64,000 nt of DNA. Origin: Siphonodentalium dalli (taxonomy: Eukaryota; Mollusca; Scaphopoda; Gadilida; Siphonodentaliidae). The stretch covers positions 94,447,319 through 94,511,318 of the forward strand of contig CP136066.1 of NCBI GenBank assembly GCA_032622095.1, read 5' to 3'. This document shows positions 24,697 through 36,866 of this stretch, one piece after another; position 1 is the stretch's first letter, and every line of letters starts with the position of its first letter. The position numbers were made by a program, and so were the translations under genes. The notes beneath the pieces were generated by a model that did not search any database, was not told the DNA's origin, and saw nothing but the letters and a program-made list of their open reading frames with translations.

Positions 24697-25278
24697 TTGT
24701 GTCCGGCAATGGAGTTCTGTGGTACCGTTTCTCGCGATGCTGACTCGATTCTTTCTGGCTGGCGCTCATACTTCTCTACATTGTATTCACCCGAACAACA
24801 CAGCGATTCAGAATTTGACAATGCTGTAACCAGCAGTGTGGAACGGTATATTTCTGATGTTAGTGACCACATCTCTCTATTGCATTAACCAACATCAGCA
24901 ATGGAGGTAACAGATGCCAACAATACAACGAAAACAAATAAGGCACCAGGACATGACTCGATTGTCAATGTACATTTGAAAAATGGTTCAGAAGTCTTAT
25001 TGGAATGTTTACGTGTCCTGTTCAACGCTATTATGCAAATCGATTATATTCCTCAAGAAATGAAATTAGGTGTCGTTATTCCATTGTATAAGGGACACCC
25101 AAAGTAAGCAATATTACCAGACAGTTACCGAGCAATTACCCTGCTACGGGTTATCTACAAACTTTTCGAGGCGATCACCCTGAAACGAATACTTTCTAGC
25201 AACTACCTCAAACATTTTCCGAGTACACTACAAAACTGTTTTCAAAAAGGTGTAGGCTGCAACATGACGTCGTTCTGA
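24697..25278 (+). pseudogene. non-LTR retrotransposon (LINE) reverse transcriptase fragment
   Basis: The region encodes the front part of a reverse transcriptase domain. ILSGWRSYFSTLYSPEQ (linker before RT) is followed, after a stop near 24886, by NKAPGHDSI, then GVVIPLYKG, then after a TAA at 25105-25107 by YRAITLLRVIYKLFEAITLKR. These match RT blocks 0-2 of non-LTR elements (RVT_1). The frame ends at a TGA near 25276, before the catalytic YxDD block, which is absent here. At least two stops and a 3' truncation make it dead. It encodes only part of a LINE endonuclease/RT protein, and no 3' end can be linked to it. Confidence 0.8.
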
Positions 25279-25675
25279 TCTGATTTAAGTGACCAAGCTA
25301 TGAAACATGTTAAACACTTTTACTAAATGGAATGACCAGCTGTTTGCTTCATACATCAGCCACATGTTGCGATCCTAACATGGGTATTGCATCTGGGCAT
25401 AGTAAAAACATGTTGTAATCAGATGAGAGATGACCATATATACCTGTATATATTTCAGAAGTAATCAATTCTTCCAAAATGACACCTCATCTCACAAAAA
25501 GTTTTAGGAAATTAGGAAATTTAGGAATTAGTTTTGATTGGCCATGATAGTTGCAGCACTAGCAGGTTGGAGAAGATGAGGGTCTATAATTTCACTAACA
25601 TAATTCTTCATAATAGGTAATAGCCCTCATAACTTACCATTTAAAAGATATTTTCATTTTCAATACCACCCCAGG

Positions 25676-25850
25676 TTAAGTGGTCCTGCTAATTTTATAT
25701 TATGCTGATGGGTACTGCTGGATTTCTATGATGTTTTTAGGTCAAAGCGATTCTGTTAAGTACCATCATTTTACCTAAAGTTGGTTATTTTTGCATTGTT
25801 TGGCTAATCCGAGCAATTTGTGCAAAAGTCAGTGTATGTATGAAACATTC
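25676..25850. repeat. diverged relative of family H
   Basis: The order AAGTGGTCCTGCT, GCTAATCCGAGC, AATTTGTGCAAAAGTCAGTGT and TATGAAAC follows that of 43328-43475 at moderate similarity. The inverted right end of the 43331-43677 element is not evident here. A further short piece (CGGTCCTGCTATAGTCTGCT) is at 60846. Confidence 0.45.
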
Positions 25851-28742
25851 AAGAACATATATACTTCAAAATATTTAATGCGTACGCTGATGTTTGGTAA
25901 ACAACAGGAATAGTCATCTCAATTATGGCCAGTTTGTAATAACCAGCACCCATTATTGAAATATTTCAAAATATACATGTTTTTTAATGTTTTCTACACA
26001 TAGTGGCTTATCCTCGATTTGTTCAGATCGCTTTGCTCTACCTGAATATCATACCAAATTTATTGGCATCACTACTAAACTTGGGATGAATACTGCCAAA
26101 TGAATATATTGTGATATATAGGGCAGTGGAAAAATAATGGTTGAGTCTTTTCTAAATATAATTCTAGTAAAACCTACACCATACCGTCTTGGTCTGATAA
26201 GACTCAGAGTCATGTTTATTTAGGAGTATAGACATGAAGTCCACCAGTCTCATGAAAATTAAATGGGCTCTGCACTAGTAACATCTGGGCTCCTGGGACC
26301 CATTACTATTGACATATGCAACACAAATGAAAAATACATAGTAACTTTCCTCAAACATAGATTATAACCTGACAATCATTGTGTTAGAATCAGTGTACAT
26401 ACGTATACGTAGGCATGGCCATAGCATGTTTTTGAAATACTGCAGAGTGCAGACCACAAATTTCACTAAAATATACATGTAGTTACTGTATGTACATCAC
26501 ACACATAAGGCGACTGACACACATATACGTACCTGCATGGTTCACAATATTTGACATGTAAAGTATATATATATCTCCTGTGCCTATAACATCAAAACAA
26601 ACGGTTTACAGTACTTTTACTGACATTTTGGAGTGGCACATATACATACATAAAAAATAAAAGTCAATTTAAAGGGACGAAATGAAAAATCTGCATATCA
26701 ACTGATGCCTGTATTTTTCTTCTAACTCTCTCTGAGCTCACAACGCAACAGGATTGCATTCGGAATTTCAAGCCCATAAAGCTAGACACTTTAGAATCAA
26801 GCTTGCCAAATACATTTCCATGAACCTCACATGAACTCACTCAGTTGAACACAAGGAACGATTGTCAAGTTGGAAAATATTCTGTATTTATGGAAGCCCT
26901 ATATTTTTAATGTGTGGATTTATTATAACTGGACATGTATTTGTTAGTTTTTAACAGGACAATATATTTTAATATTACTGCAACTGCATCGTTCTTATGA
27001 CTTATTTTCTTACAAACTCCCAAATTTTAACCAGAAACAATTTAGGGCAAATATACATCTACGTGTACGTATACATATATCAGGATATAAATATAGTCAA
27101 TCATGCCAGGCTAGCCATTATTTGTTCTAAAATAATGTACGTGTTAAGGAAATTGTAGAACCTTTATATAAAATGGTGATGCAGCCAATCAAAATTGATG
27201 TGAGACTGATAAAGACACAACCTGCTCGACTACCGAATCATACTGATTGATCAAATTGTAGTAACTCAACATTTACTTGTGGGCTGAGTATAATTCAATT
27301 CAACATTAGAATACCATAAAAACACCCTGTTCTCCCATAAGTTTAAAGAAAATAACACATTTAACTCATTTACAAGTATATTGCTAATGTGATATATGTC
27401 ATTCCATTTATAACCATTATGGCAGCCATCTCACATCAAAGGCCGTGAAATCTAGATAACAAAAGATGAACTACATTCAAATTATATCACCAGGTAACCT
27501 TTTTTGTAGGAGTTTTAGGTTACTGATCAAATACCCCATAATTGATGATTTCCTCAACATCTTTGTTATTGGGAAAATGTCTGTTTTTCATTCTACGACC
27601 AATATATTCCACCCAAAAACCTTATTTTCAGGATCAAGAGCTCCTTGAAGGTCAATCCCATCCGATAATGGTACAGAAAATATCAGAAATGATACCTGTA
27701 TGTGGCACCGATGGATATATGTCAATAAAATTCTAATTGGGGGCTCAGCTTTGAGATAAAAGTGCTGAACCCCAAAATTGGGCCCTTAAAAATGGATTGT
27801 TTTTGGTTTTTGGCAATTATCTTAAAAACCATTAACTTTTGGATATGAAAATGTATTACGGACCCCCCATAATGTGGCCATTCCGCACATTTTGAGTGGT
27901 CACTCGACACCCTATGTCCAACGGTTCTGGAGATATAGTCACCGCGGGTGGTAGTACTTCGCGCAAAAAGGGGCGTGGCCATTTGACCCATTTCGCCCTC
28001 AATGGGAAATGTGTCACCAACCAAATATTGTTCGTGTACCTTCAATTAGTGGATTCGTGAAGAGTTTTGATCTGGACATAAAAGTGCATTCAAAACCACC
28101 CTCAGCTACTAGAGTATATATTCTTGCACTTCCTTGTTTATTCTTTCTCTGAGAAATCACTTATGGGACACAATAATCAACCACCATGGAATTTCCGTCA
28201 CTATTTATCTCGACAGCCTCCCAAGATGTGATTTTTATGCTATGCTCCTTGGTTCCGATGATCCACGCATCACATGGCAGATTGACCACTGCCGCGAGCA
28301 GATTATAAATACATCTGCATCATTCCTCATGGCAATGACTAGGTCGATGAGAGGATCTGCTAGAAGATGATCTACAAAACTTACTTACGACCATACGGAT
28401 GTGAGATATCGAAATAATAGCATTATTTACTTATATTGTATCTTCCTTTAAGCTCAGAATGTCTCGCATTTTTATCACACTGTAAATAATGTAAAACTTG
28501 GAATCTTGCTTACTACATATATTCAAGGCATATCAACATTGATTCAACTTGCGCCTCCTACAACATTTTATTTTGTCACGCACGAGATTTTATTACTTAC
28601 TGAAGTTTATAACCTACTTCGTCCAACAAATGCCAGTCGGTCGCATGTATCGTGAGTATTTCATTATACACTCTGACCCATAGGCAAGCATTCTGATCTG
28701 AAATACCTCAAATACCTTAAATATTCATGTTCTTTCTCTAAG
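25851..28742. other. long unassigned AT-rich stretch
   Basis: Nearly 3 kb with no repeat that I can match elsewhere in the window and no convincing frame. 27722-28045 has a 107-codon minus-strand frame in GC-richer sequence, and 28134-28370 a 78-codon plus frame. Neither matches a protein that I recognise. If the window holds host regulatory DNA, this is one of the better candidates, but nothing shows it. Confidence 0.4.
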
Positions 28743-28800
28743 ATTGATTGATTGGGGTTTAACGTCGTTTTTAGCAACAAAGCCATATCACGACGAGCTT
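28743..28800 (+). repeat. possible mollusc SINE fragment
   Basis: GATTGATTGGGGTTTAACG followed by TCGTTTTTAGCAAC resembles a short motif that is very abundant in mollusc genomes and known from SINEs there (typically GATTGGTGTTTAACGCCG). Only the ~55-base core is present, with no RNA polymerase III A/B boxes and no tail. The match is from memory and supports, but does not prove, a molluscan origin. Confidence 0.4.
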
Positions 28801-28945
28801 TCTCTAAGAAACCATATTACTATATATACTGTCTTCTGTACATATTATTGTAATATTCAATATATCCATAGAAGGAGGCAAATAAAGATATATATATATA
28901 TATATATAGTAGAAATGAATAGTTCATGGTTTGAACAGATTGTTT

Positions 28946-28976
<31 letters not shown>

Positions 28977-28977
<1 letters not shown>

Positions 28978-29182
28978 GGTGTTTTGCTTATCGCTCATTA
29001 TTTACGTGCTTTATATAAACAACCGCTCGACCCAAACAAAGTGTATTCTGGGGATATACTATCGCATTCGTACTATCATTATACTATACTATTAGTAGAT
29101 TATTGAGGAAATGTTCATAACTTGGTAACTGTTAATTCTAAATTATAACCTATAACGAATGCCATCCGTGCCTTTAAACCAA
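28977..29182 (+). repeat. family M repeat, relic
   Basis: GTGTTTTGCTTATCGC, TTTACGTGCTTTATATAAAC and the end AACG-ATGCCATCCGTGCCTTTAAA parallel the minus-strand copy at 24172-24400 and the plus copy at 57843-58127. The middle is too diverged to align by eye. Confidence 0.4.
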
Positions 29183-31894
29183 ATTAAACCGGAAGCTCGT
29201 GATATTCGCAATCATGTTGACCAATATAGCCTTGGGCTGGCGACGACAGCTGTCATATACCCAAACTGTGGGATATCTCGGTTAAGCATGCACACGGAAT
29301 ATAAACGAACCACCAATTTCCTGTGTAGCAGAAGAAAACACTAATAGATATAATTGTCCCCGCTCGACACGAGGTCCTCGAAGCGTTGTGACCAAATCAC
29401 ACAACGCTCTCCTGTCAATGCAATCGTAGACCGGTTCGGGATTGGCCTAATTCAATCATCTCTATTGACGCCTCGCTCGCCTCCTTGCGGAAGTAACCCA
29501 TGGATATTTCGGTCACTGGGACATTGCTCGTGATAACCGGAAGGGACGGTGCTGGCTTGTAGAGCACGAACATCCCACAAATAAGTCAAATCATGTGCAA
29601 CGCCAAGCGTGCGAAATCATAAGCGCGATCCCTTATGATGTGACGTTGGAGCAGAAGCACTGATAGATTCCCAACCAGTGTTTAATCTCACACAACAACA
29701 GATTATCCACACTCGATCAAAATCACATATACAGCCAGCAAGATTTATCATCATCTCTCTCACTTCTCATTTCCCGCCCATCGTGCATTGTATGCGACAA
29801 CCACCTTAATCCCTTAAACTATCCTCACATAACCCAAATCATTCCATATAAAACGACTTTATTTTCATCGATAACCAGCAAAGGTATCTTCCAACCTACT
29901 CCCACATAACCCAAATAATTTCATATGAAACTACTTTATTTTGAAACACCTATCAAATCGGCCCACCAAGTATAATATAAGTATATGCGTTAAAAAATCT
30001 TAAACCTGAAGTTCCCATACATGTATATTTGAAACATCTTGAAGTGTCTTTAATCACGGAATGGGAATTGTCACAAGTCAACCAGGAACGACTCCCAAAA
30101 CAGTAAAGCTTGTTGTCTAATCCATTTCATATCATTAATGTTATTTCTGGTTTTGTTATATCACGGCGAGGAATCACGTGGTTTCGAAGTTGGTGAGTAT
30201 CACGCATTCAGCAAAGCAAACAAATAAAATAATATATATATATATATGAGGAACTGACGCAAAACATAGAATCTTGACTGTTACGAGCATAGTTGATAGC
30301 TTATTTGTTCCTAAATACTCAGTAGTTTTCTATAACATTCTGTCATATCCTATAGTTTATTACCATTTTCTGTAATATGTACTGGTGGAATATGATCTCT
30401 ACAGGCGTCAGACAGAGTAGAGATTCGTGGCATGATCTATCCCCATACATGAATTGAACGACTACGTAAAGCTGAACGAATTCGTAACTCTATCCGTGAG
30501 TTGCAAAACATCCCTGTACTGACGACTGTACAGCACACAAACAGCTGGATATAGTTGCACATATAGTTGAACATAGTCTAGCTGTCTATTTACGATTTAC
30601 TGGATAATATTGTCCCGCCGCAGGCATAGAGTGTAATAGTCTGTGTGTGCTTGATGGGAGAGTTAAAAGTTTATCAATCAAAACCCCCGCAATTATTCAT
30701 TACTGCATTTTGTTATCTGTTCTACTTATGTTTCAGCTAATGGGTACCGCTGACGGAAAGACAATCGCGAGTCGATCCAAATTCATGCCAAGCACCAATC
30801 GTGATCATTTCGTCACAGATCATTCGAACATAGAAGCACGGTCTTTTAACAATTAGGATAGTTTGCATTGTCATTATTTACTAATCGGCATGTCCGACAC
30901 AGTACTTGCGGCCAAATTTGTCATCTAGTAACAAAAGAAGTCCCCAATTGACAAACAATGCGTACTAACAAGGATAGAATTCCTCGGTCAAGACGCTTGT
31001 AAGTGACTCCCCATTGTCTACATCAAAATCTGTATGAACAATCAGACATACTTCCATCGCAACCAATGGACGGCGAACCCTTTGACCATCGATCGCGTGA
31101 GACGTGTTACTCCGATCCAATATTAATCGCTATATATATATATCTAACCATGACCCCCGATTACATATCACTCGCTATTCAATCGTGTGCTTATTAGGTA
31201 CACGCATACACACTATACAATCCACAAACTGCAAGCGGAATCTCTCTATTATAATATACACATATGCTTACATACCCACATATATGCATAACCCTATACC
31301 AACAAGAGCGTGCGGGGTGACGTGTGTCATCAACGGTATTCGGAAATTGAAGAAAACCAATGAATAATCACCGAAGTGGCGCTTTGATTATTCTGGATTC
31401 CGGGTGTCATAGGTTAAGCTCTGAAATGATCAATGTGTTATCTCGTGCTCCTAAATAGCAATTTGGTTAATTGCGGTCATATTTTCGTTACAGCGTGAAT
31501 TAGTTTGAGCCATCACCATCACGTCTTGGGACCCGACGTTTCTTGGTTTATTGGTCGTCGTGATATTTCCCTATTGGATACTGAGGTCGATCACTTATGA
31601 TTCATAGTAAGCGAAAATTACATTTCATGGCTCTGTGCTTTTGATTCCTATCAATGACAGAAGACAGACAACACCAGATATTTTTGAGCGCACCGCGATC
31701 ACGCGTGAATCCGCGTTGATATCGTTTGGCGAGATCTCCTGGGACAACTGGTATCTGGTTGCTGTATCACCGCGGTTTTACAGTTCCGGATCCGACGACG
31801 TTGTTTTGTTGTTTTATGAGTGTTTTACTAGAGGAATCACGCTTTAGAGCTTCACACAAGAATTGGACGACGATGCTACAACAGAAACAAAAAC
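29183..31894. other. unassigned, includes a GC-richer island
   Basis: 29350-29680 is GC-richer with several CG dinucleotides and no long frame. 30138-30195 has an ATG followed by a hydrophobic stretch and then GTTGGTGAGTAT, a good 5' splice-site match. 30724-30742 has a pyrimidine-rich TTTCAG acceptor-like site. The reading phases do not join, so no gene is called. Confidence 0.35.
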
Positions 31895-32305
31895 AGCAGC
31901 TACAACACCACCACCACCATCACCACCACCACCACCACCAACAACAACATCAACATCAACAACAACAAAAATGACAATAACATTAACAACAACAACAGCA
32001 ACAACGACGACAAGAATAAGAACAACACCAAAACCACAACCACCACAACCACAACAACAACAAGAACAACAAAAATAACAAGAATAACAACTACGACGAC
32101 GACGACAACAACAACAACAACACAACCACCACCACCATTACCACCATAACAACAACAACAACAAAAACAACACCACCACAACCACCACAACAACAAAAAC
32201 AACACCACAACCACCACCACCACTACAACAGCAACAACAACAACAAAAACAACAACAATACCATCACAACCACCACCACTACAACAACAACAACAACAAC
32301 AACGA
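31895..32305. repeat. (CAA)n/(CCA)n compound microsatellite
   Basis: About 400 bases consist almost only of CAA, CCA, ACG and AAC triplets on the plus strand. Long open frames occur on both strands as a trivial result (Thr/Gln/Pro/His on plus, Val/Cys/Leu on minus). They show no start context or non-repetitive part and are not annotated as genes. Confidence 0.9.
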
Positions 32306-32881
32306 AGACGACGACCAGCGCCGAAATATAAAAAATAACATAAAAATAAAATACAACAGCAAAATTAAAAACAATACAATTACATCATATCGCCAAAAGG
32401 GAGATAATTAATCGTATACATCATTAACAATGCCATACCAGATAGAGCAACATGCTGAACGACGACCACAACGATAGCGATGATTATGATAACAAACAGC
32501 AACATACAAAAGACCGTCAAATGACCACTACATGTAGCAAACATACTCTTCATTGTCTCCAATTGTTTCACAAATCAAGCATATTATTTACGTGAACGAT
32601 TTGTGCAACGCCCCGTAAAATTGTGTACCCTTTGCATATACACATAACAAATAGAGCACATTGGGTATGACCTTCCTCACAGGTATATATGTACATCAAC
32701 TAATCCTACACAGATATATTAAATTCTGTTGGTATGAGAATTTTCCATTATTCCACAGAAATATTACTCCCCTGCCATTCCAAAAGGAATTTCTACATTT
32801 TCTTACCTCTTCAAATGTCTCACTATACAAAAAGACTAATTATAATGGACATTTAGTAAGCCCCCATTCGCTTGCCGACGT
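32306..32881. other. no supportable gene
   Basis: AT-rich sequence between two simple-repeat blocks. A (−) frame at 32380-32571 is short and hydrophobic with no other support. Confidence 0.5.
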
Positions 32882-33068
32882 GAGTCGCTACCATATCGGA
32901 TCCATCCAACCCCCATTCCGCGGTTTAAGTGCTACAGGTCAAACTTCTGGAGTAGCATTCAATATATGGAGTTTTGAATATTCGTGAATTCCATATATGG
33001 AATTCATGAATATTCAAACGCTCCATATATGGAATGCTACTCCAGAACTTTGACCTGCAGCACTACAC
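32882..33068. mobile_element. MITE family D, copy 2, right arm lost
   Basis: It begins GAGTCGCTACCATATCGG, like the outer end of copy 1, keeps both inner arms (GTGCTACAGGTCAAA... and its complement ending 33066), and has an extra central palindrome (CCATATATGG repeated). The right outer arm is replaced by the trinucleotide array starting at 33069. Confidence 0.65.
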
Positions 33069-34169
33069 ATCATTATCATCGCTGTCGTCGTGGTCATCAC
33101 TATCATCGCTGTCGTTTTAGTCATTATCATTATGATCGCAGTCGTCGTAGTAATCACCCTCATCGCTGTCGCCGTCGTAGTAATCACCATCATCTTTGTT
33201 GTCGTCGTCGTAGTCATCATCATCATAATCATCATCGATGTCGTCGTTGTCATAATTATCATCGCTGTCGTCGTGGTCATCATCATCATTGCTGTCGTCG
33301 TCGAAGTTGACGATAACGACGAAAACGAAGATGGCTTTAATGCGGAAGGTGAAGATGATGGCGATGATGGTGACGACGACAATAACTATATATACGACAA
33401 CTTCATGCAATGATGATGACGGTGATCGTGAGTCGACGACGACGACGATAATGATGATTATAATGATGACGATGTCGACATCGATGGCTAATAGTATAAG
33501 GATATTGACCATACTGCTACACGACGACGGTGATGCTGGTAACAAATAGGAATTTATGCTGCCAATAGCGGAGATGATTATGATTACAACGATGACGATG
33601 ATTATGACGACAACGACGACAGCGATAATGATGATGATGATAACGAAAAACGATTATGATGACTAGGACGACAATATTAATGATGATGATGACTACGACG
33701 ACAACCTCGATGATTATGATGATGACTACGACGACAACAACGATGGCGACAGCGATGATGATGGTAACTTCGACGACACGACAGCAATGAAGATGATCAA
33801 TGCGACGACGACAGCGATGATGATGATGACTACGACGACAGCGATGATGATGATGACTACGACGACAGCTATGATGTTGATTACTACGACGACAACGGCT
33901 ATTATGATAACTACGACGACAGCGATGATGATGATGATGATGATGATGACGAAGACGACAGCGATGATGATAATGACTACGACGACGGTGATGACAGTGA
34001 CTACGACGAAGATATCAATTGTGATGGTGATGATGATGATTACGACGACGACGGCGATGATGACGACGACGACGACGTGGACGATGACGATTACGATGAA
34101 GATGCTTACGATGATTACGATGACGACGATGATAATGACGACGTGGAAAACGACGACGATGATTGTAAA
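33069..34169. repeat. ATC/GTC then GAT/GAC trinucleotide array
   Basis: From 33069 to about 33308 the plus strand is made of ATC, GTC and GTT triplets. From about 33309 to 34169 it switches to GAT, GAC and AAC. The two parts are inverse complements in composition, so the junction near 33308 could form a long imperfect stem. A higher-order unit near GATGATGACTACGACGACAG recurs many times at 33800-33990. In the frame ending with a TAA at 34170 (open from 33768) it would read Asp/Tyr/Ser-rich, but with no start codon. I treat all frames here as simple repeat. Confidence 0.85.
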
Positions 34170-34347
34170 TAATCCGTCTGTCCACTTTTGGTTCATCAAT
34201 TCTCAAGAACCAAAACAGCAGTAATTGTACGTAATTCTGGTTCTACAACTTTGTTTGAAGCTCGAAGGACCAACTACTGGTTCTTCAGCTTGGTTCCTGT
34301 GCCTCTTTTCTAACGGTGTATGCAATACAATCCGACTGCTAACATCG

Positions 34348-34689
34348 CGAAAACCCTGTGCCAATGCATTCTCTTATATATGCGAGCCTCCCATAGGGAG
34401 CCTCGCATATATAAGAGAATGCTTTGGCCTAACGATATTTACCATTACCGTGTAATTGTGCATTCTCTTATATATGCGAGGCTCCCTATACAACCGCAAA
34501 AACTCTGTGACAACGCATTCTCTGATATATGCGAGCCTCCCATATGGAGCCTCGCATATATATATAAGAGAATGCATTGGCCTAACAATATTTACCATGA
34601 CCTTGTAATTGTGCATTCTCTTATATATGCGAGGCTCCCTATTGGAGACTTTGCGTCTATAACAAAATGTATTGGCACAGGGTTTTCGG
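34348..34689. mobile_element. MITE family C, copy 2 with extra hairpins
   Basis: Outer ends CGAAAACCCTGTGCCAATGC and its complement enclose two complete inner hairpins (near 34360-34430 and 34512-34582) plus two half-hairpins (34453-34489 and 34612-34645), all based on GCATTCTCTTATATATGCGA. Each repeats the inverted-within-inverted pattern of the copy at 16381. Confidence 0.7.
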
Positions 34690-34845
34690 AAACATATTCA
34701 GGAAGCTCCAATCATGGAAGGGTCAGGACAGTCTATCAAGACAGGTTCCACAGTTGTATAGCACAACTACAACCCTAACATCCAGTAAATCCACACCATA
34801 CTGCTGACGGGGTATATCCCAACCCAGACAAAATGTGAAGACATA

Positions 34846-35016
34846 TACAGTAATGCTCTAATTAATCGACTCCTTAACCACAGCAGAATTATGGGTAACT
34901 TTTCAGGATTTAGTGAGAGCTTTCCGATGAATGGCAACAAGCCATATTTCCGACTAAATCCTGAAAAGTTACCCATAATTCTGCTGTTGTTAAGGAGACG
35001 ATTAATGTATTAGTGT
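34846..35016. mobile_element. MITE family B, copy 2 (loop inverted)
   Basis: It has the same arms as 9860-10029 (CGACTCCTTAACCACAGCAG and onward). The loop, GAGAGCTTTCCGATGAATGG and on, is the reverse complement of the loop in copy 1. This is what a nearly symmetrical element inserted in the opposite direction would show. The terminal bases are slightly more diverged than in copy 1. Confidence 0.75.
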
Positions 35017-35435
35017 AGTGTAATGGTTTATTATTGTAAGGTCCGTACAGGTAATAGATTTATTGCTCTAAATATTGAAGAAACAGGTCCAGCAGAAATT
35101 GCACTATGGTGAACATCATATCCAGATAGTAATGCTTTCAGGAAAAGTGTACTGATAACACACTGTGTGCAACAGTGCAATAACATCCAACACAAGACAT
35201 ACTATACGTAGTTCGGACACTGTCGTTTCTGGAATGGTAAGATTGTCGTGGTTGATAATTTCGGCAATAATTGTTGAATTGTACATTCTTTTAGTGCGCA
35301 TATAGCGTATGGGTATTCACTTTTTAGGTTTTATTCATTGAAATTAGCACAATATGAATATTTACATAGCCAGTCTGTGTTACACTAACTCCCGTATGGT
35401 GATTGTTCAACTGCCAATTGGGTCAACCTGTTGAC

Positions 35436-35596
35436 ATAAGGATTAACTGTCATGTGGACTGTTTTTATGGAGATGTAACCGTGAGGTAAGTGGACATAAC
35501 TTGTGTAAAACCCGAAGGATTTTACATACAAGTTATGACCACTTACCTCACGGTTACATCTCCATAAAAATAGTCCACATGACAGTTAATCCTTAT
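35436..35596. mobile_element. foldback element, ~161 bp
   Basis: A nearly perfect palindrome with ~75-base arms running from ATAAGGATTAACTGTCATG to its complement at 35596. The centre is GTAAAACCCGAAGGATTTTAC. There is one copy in the window, no coding content and no clear target duplication. Confidence 0.7.
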
Positions 35597-35702
35597 ATTT
35601 ATATACATTTAGCGAAAAAGCCACTTTTGTAAATGTATTTAAATCGAAAAGTGTATCGTGACAAAAACAGCCCAAAATACCCAATAGCACCCTTGGCAAA
35701 AG

Positions 35703-36179
35703 TTAAAGGTACTCAACCCGATAAAACTCCTCTCAATTACTATTTCAATGGCTTCGGGGGTCAAAAATATTTGATTCGAGTCGAGGAAGTCACCCATCAA
35801 AGCTCAGATTTGTTAGATATCGATTTTAGAAATCTATTATTTTTCTTTATCGGGAATACTATCTGGCCCAGAACTCAGTCAAAATTGCGTTAAAATTACC
35901 ACTTGATTTTAGAGTTATTCATCCTTATCTGTTTGAATAGATTTGGAGTACACATCCAGAGCAGATTACGGCAGTTATTAGTACTCATCTCGAGAACATA
36001 ACAAATTTGAAAAATCAATATCTAATAACTTTGAGCTTTGTTTGATGGGTTCCTCGACTCGAATCAAATATTTTTTACCCCCAAAGCCAAAGAAATAGTA
36101 ATATAGGACCCTCTGATCGGATTGTTGTTGTTGGAATCTGTTGAGATGGGGACCCTCTTTACGGGTTGAGTACCTTTAA
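35703..36179. mobile_element. family A, foldback form
   Basis: It begins TTAAAGGTACTCAACCCG and ends CGGGTTGAGTACCTTTAA, so the ends are inverted copies. The segment with GATTCGAGTCGAGGA at 35774 reappears inverted near 36052. The form looks like two family A pieces joined tail to tail with loss of most of one body. It contains TTGTTGTTG and GATATGGGGACC-like blocks of the family. Confidence 0.65.
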
Positions 36180-36866
36180 TAGGAACAATTTCTCTTCATA
36201 TTGAAACCCGATGATGTATTAAGTCAATCCTGCGCGAGTCCAAATGCGCCCAAAACATTACGCGTTCGTCTTTCCAAACCCAATGACGTATCGATGGTGT
36301 TATGAGCTTGGTGTTATAAGGCGTTGCGCATTCACCGAGAAATAACTGCAACTAGCCACGTGGGCGCCGACCAATCAGAATGCTGGATTTAGTGATGACA
36401 ACACTTAGTGTGTAAATATATCGTAATAATGCAAAGATCTCGAGTGTAACACGAATAGGAAGTTACAAATTGGTGACCTAATCATACCTAATCACCAAAA
36501 GCGGTCAGCAGACTAATTGGGCGTGCTTTTCAAAGTTCAGCCGAATTGCATCTGAAGCCAGTTATTTATATCGATCACGTTATCGTAGCTGATAGTTTGG
36601 AAATCCTATATCGGTCTGACATAATGTCGTTATGAGCACATTTAGAGTAACCCGTTTCGAGATTTACACATAATGTACCCCAAAGACCACAGCACCGTAT
36701 CATCCAATAACACCCACTACATTCATTTCTTCAATGTTTTTTTTATTTCTTGTATGATGCGACCAATGAATATACTGTCTAGCACACTTCTAAATGTACT
36801 TTTTATTTTGTTAAACTTCCCTATTGTAAACTATAATCGGTGACTAAATTTGGCCAAGCATTTGAA

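Noticed and set aside
28134-28370. Possible LINE ORF2 C-terminus (YLDSLPRCDFYAMLLGSDDP)
   Set aside because: The general flavour is similar, but no zinc motif, FF-R-WN motif or 3' tail is present. I could not support it.
30138-30855. Two-exon gene with signal peptide: ATG 30138, donor near 30192, acceptor near 30742
   Set aside because: The splice-site matches are good, but the reading phases do not fit (a stop follows at once), and the downstream frame begins with GTG. No homology is recognised.
31844-32223. Overlapping frames of 70-107 codons on both strands
   Set aside because: They are entirely produced by CAA/CCA triplet repeats (poly-Thr, poly-Val, poly-Cys) and contain no unique segment.
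33014-34224. Frames up to 157 codons, including an Asp-rich one
   Set aside because: All lie within the ATC/GAT trinucleotide array and are open in several frames at once. The Asp/Tyr/Ser-rich frame has no start codon.
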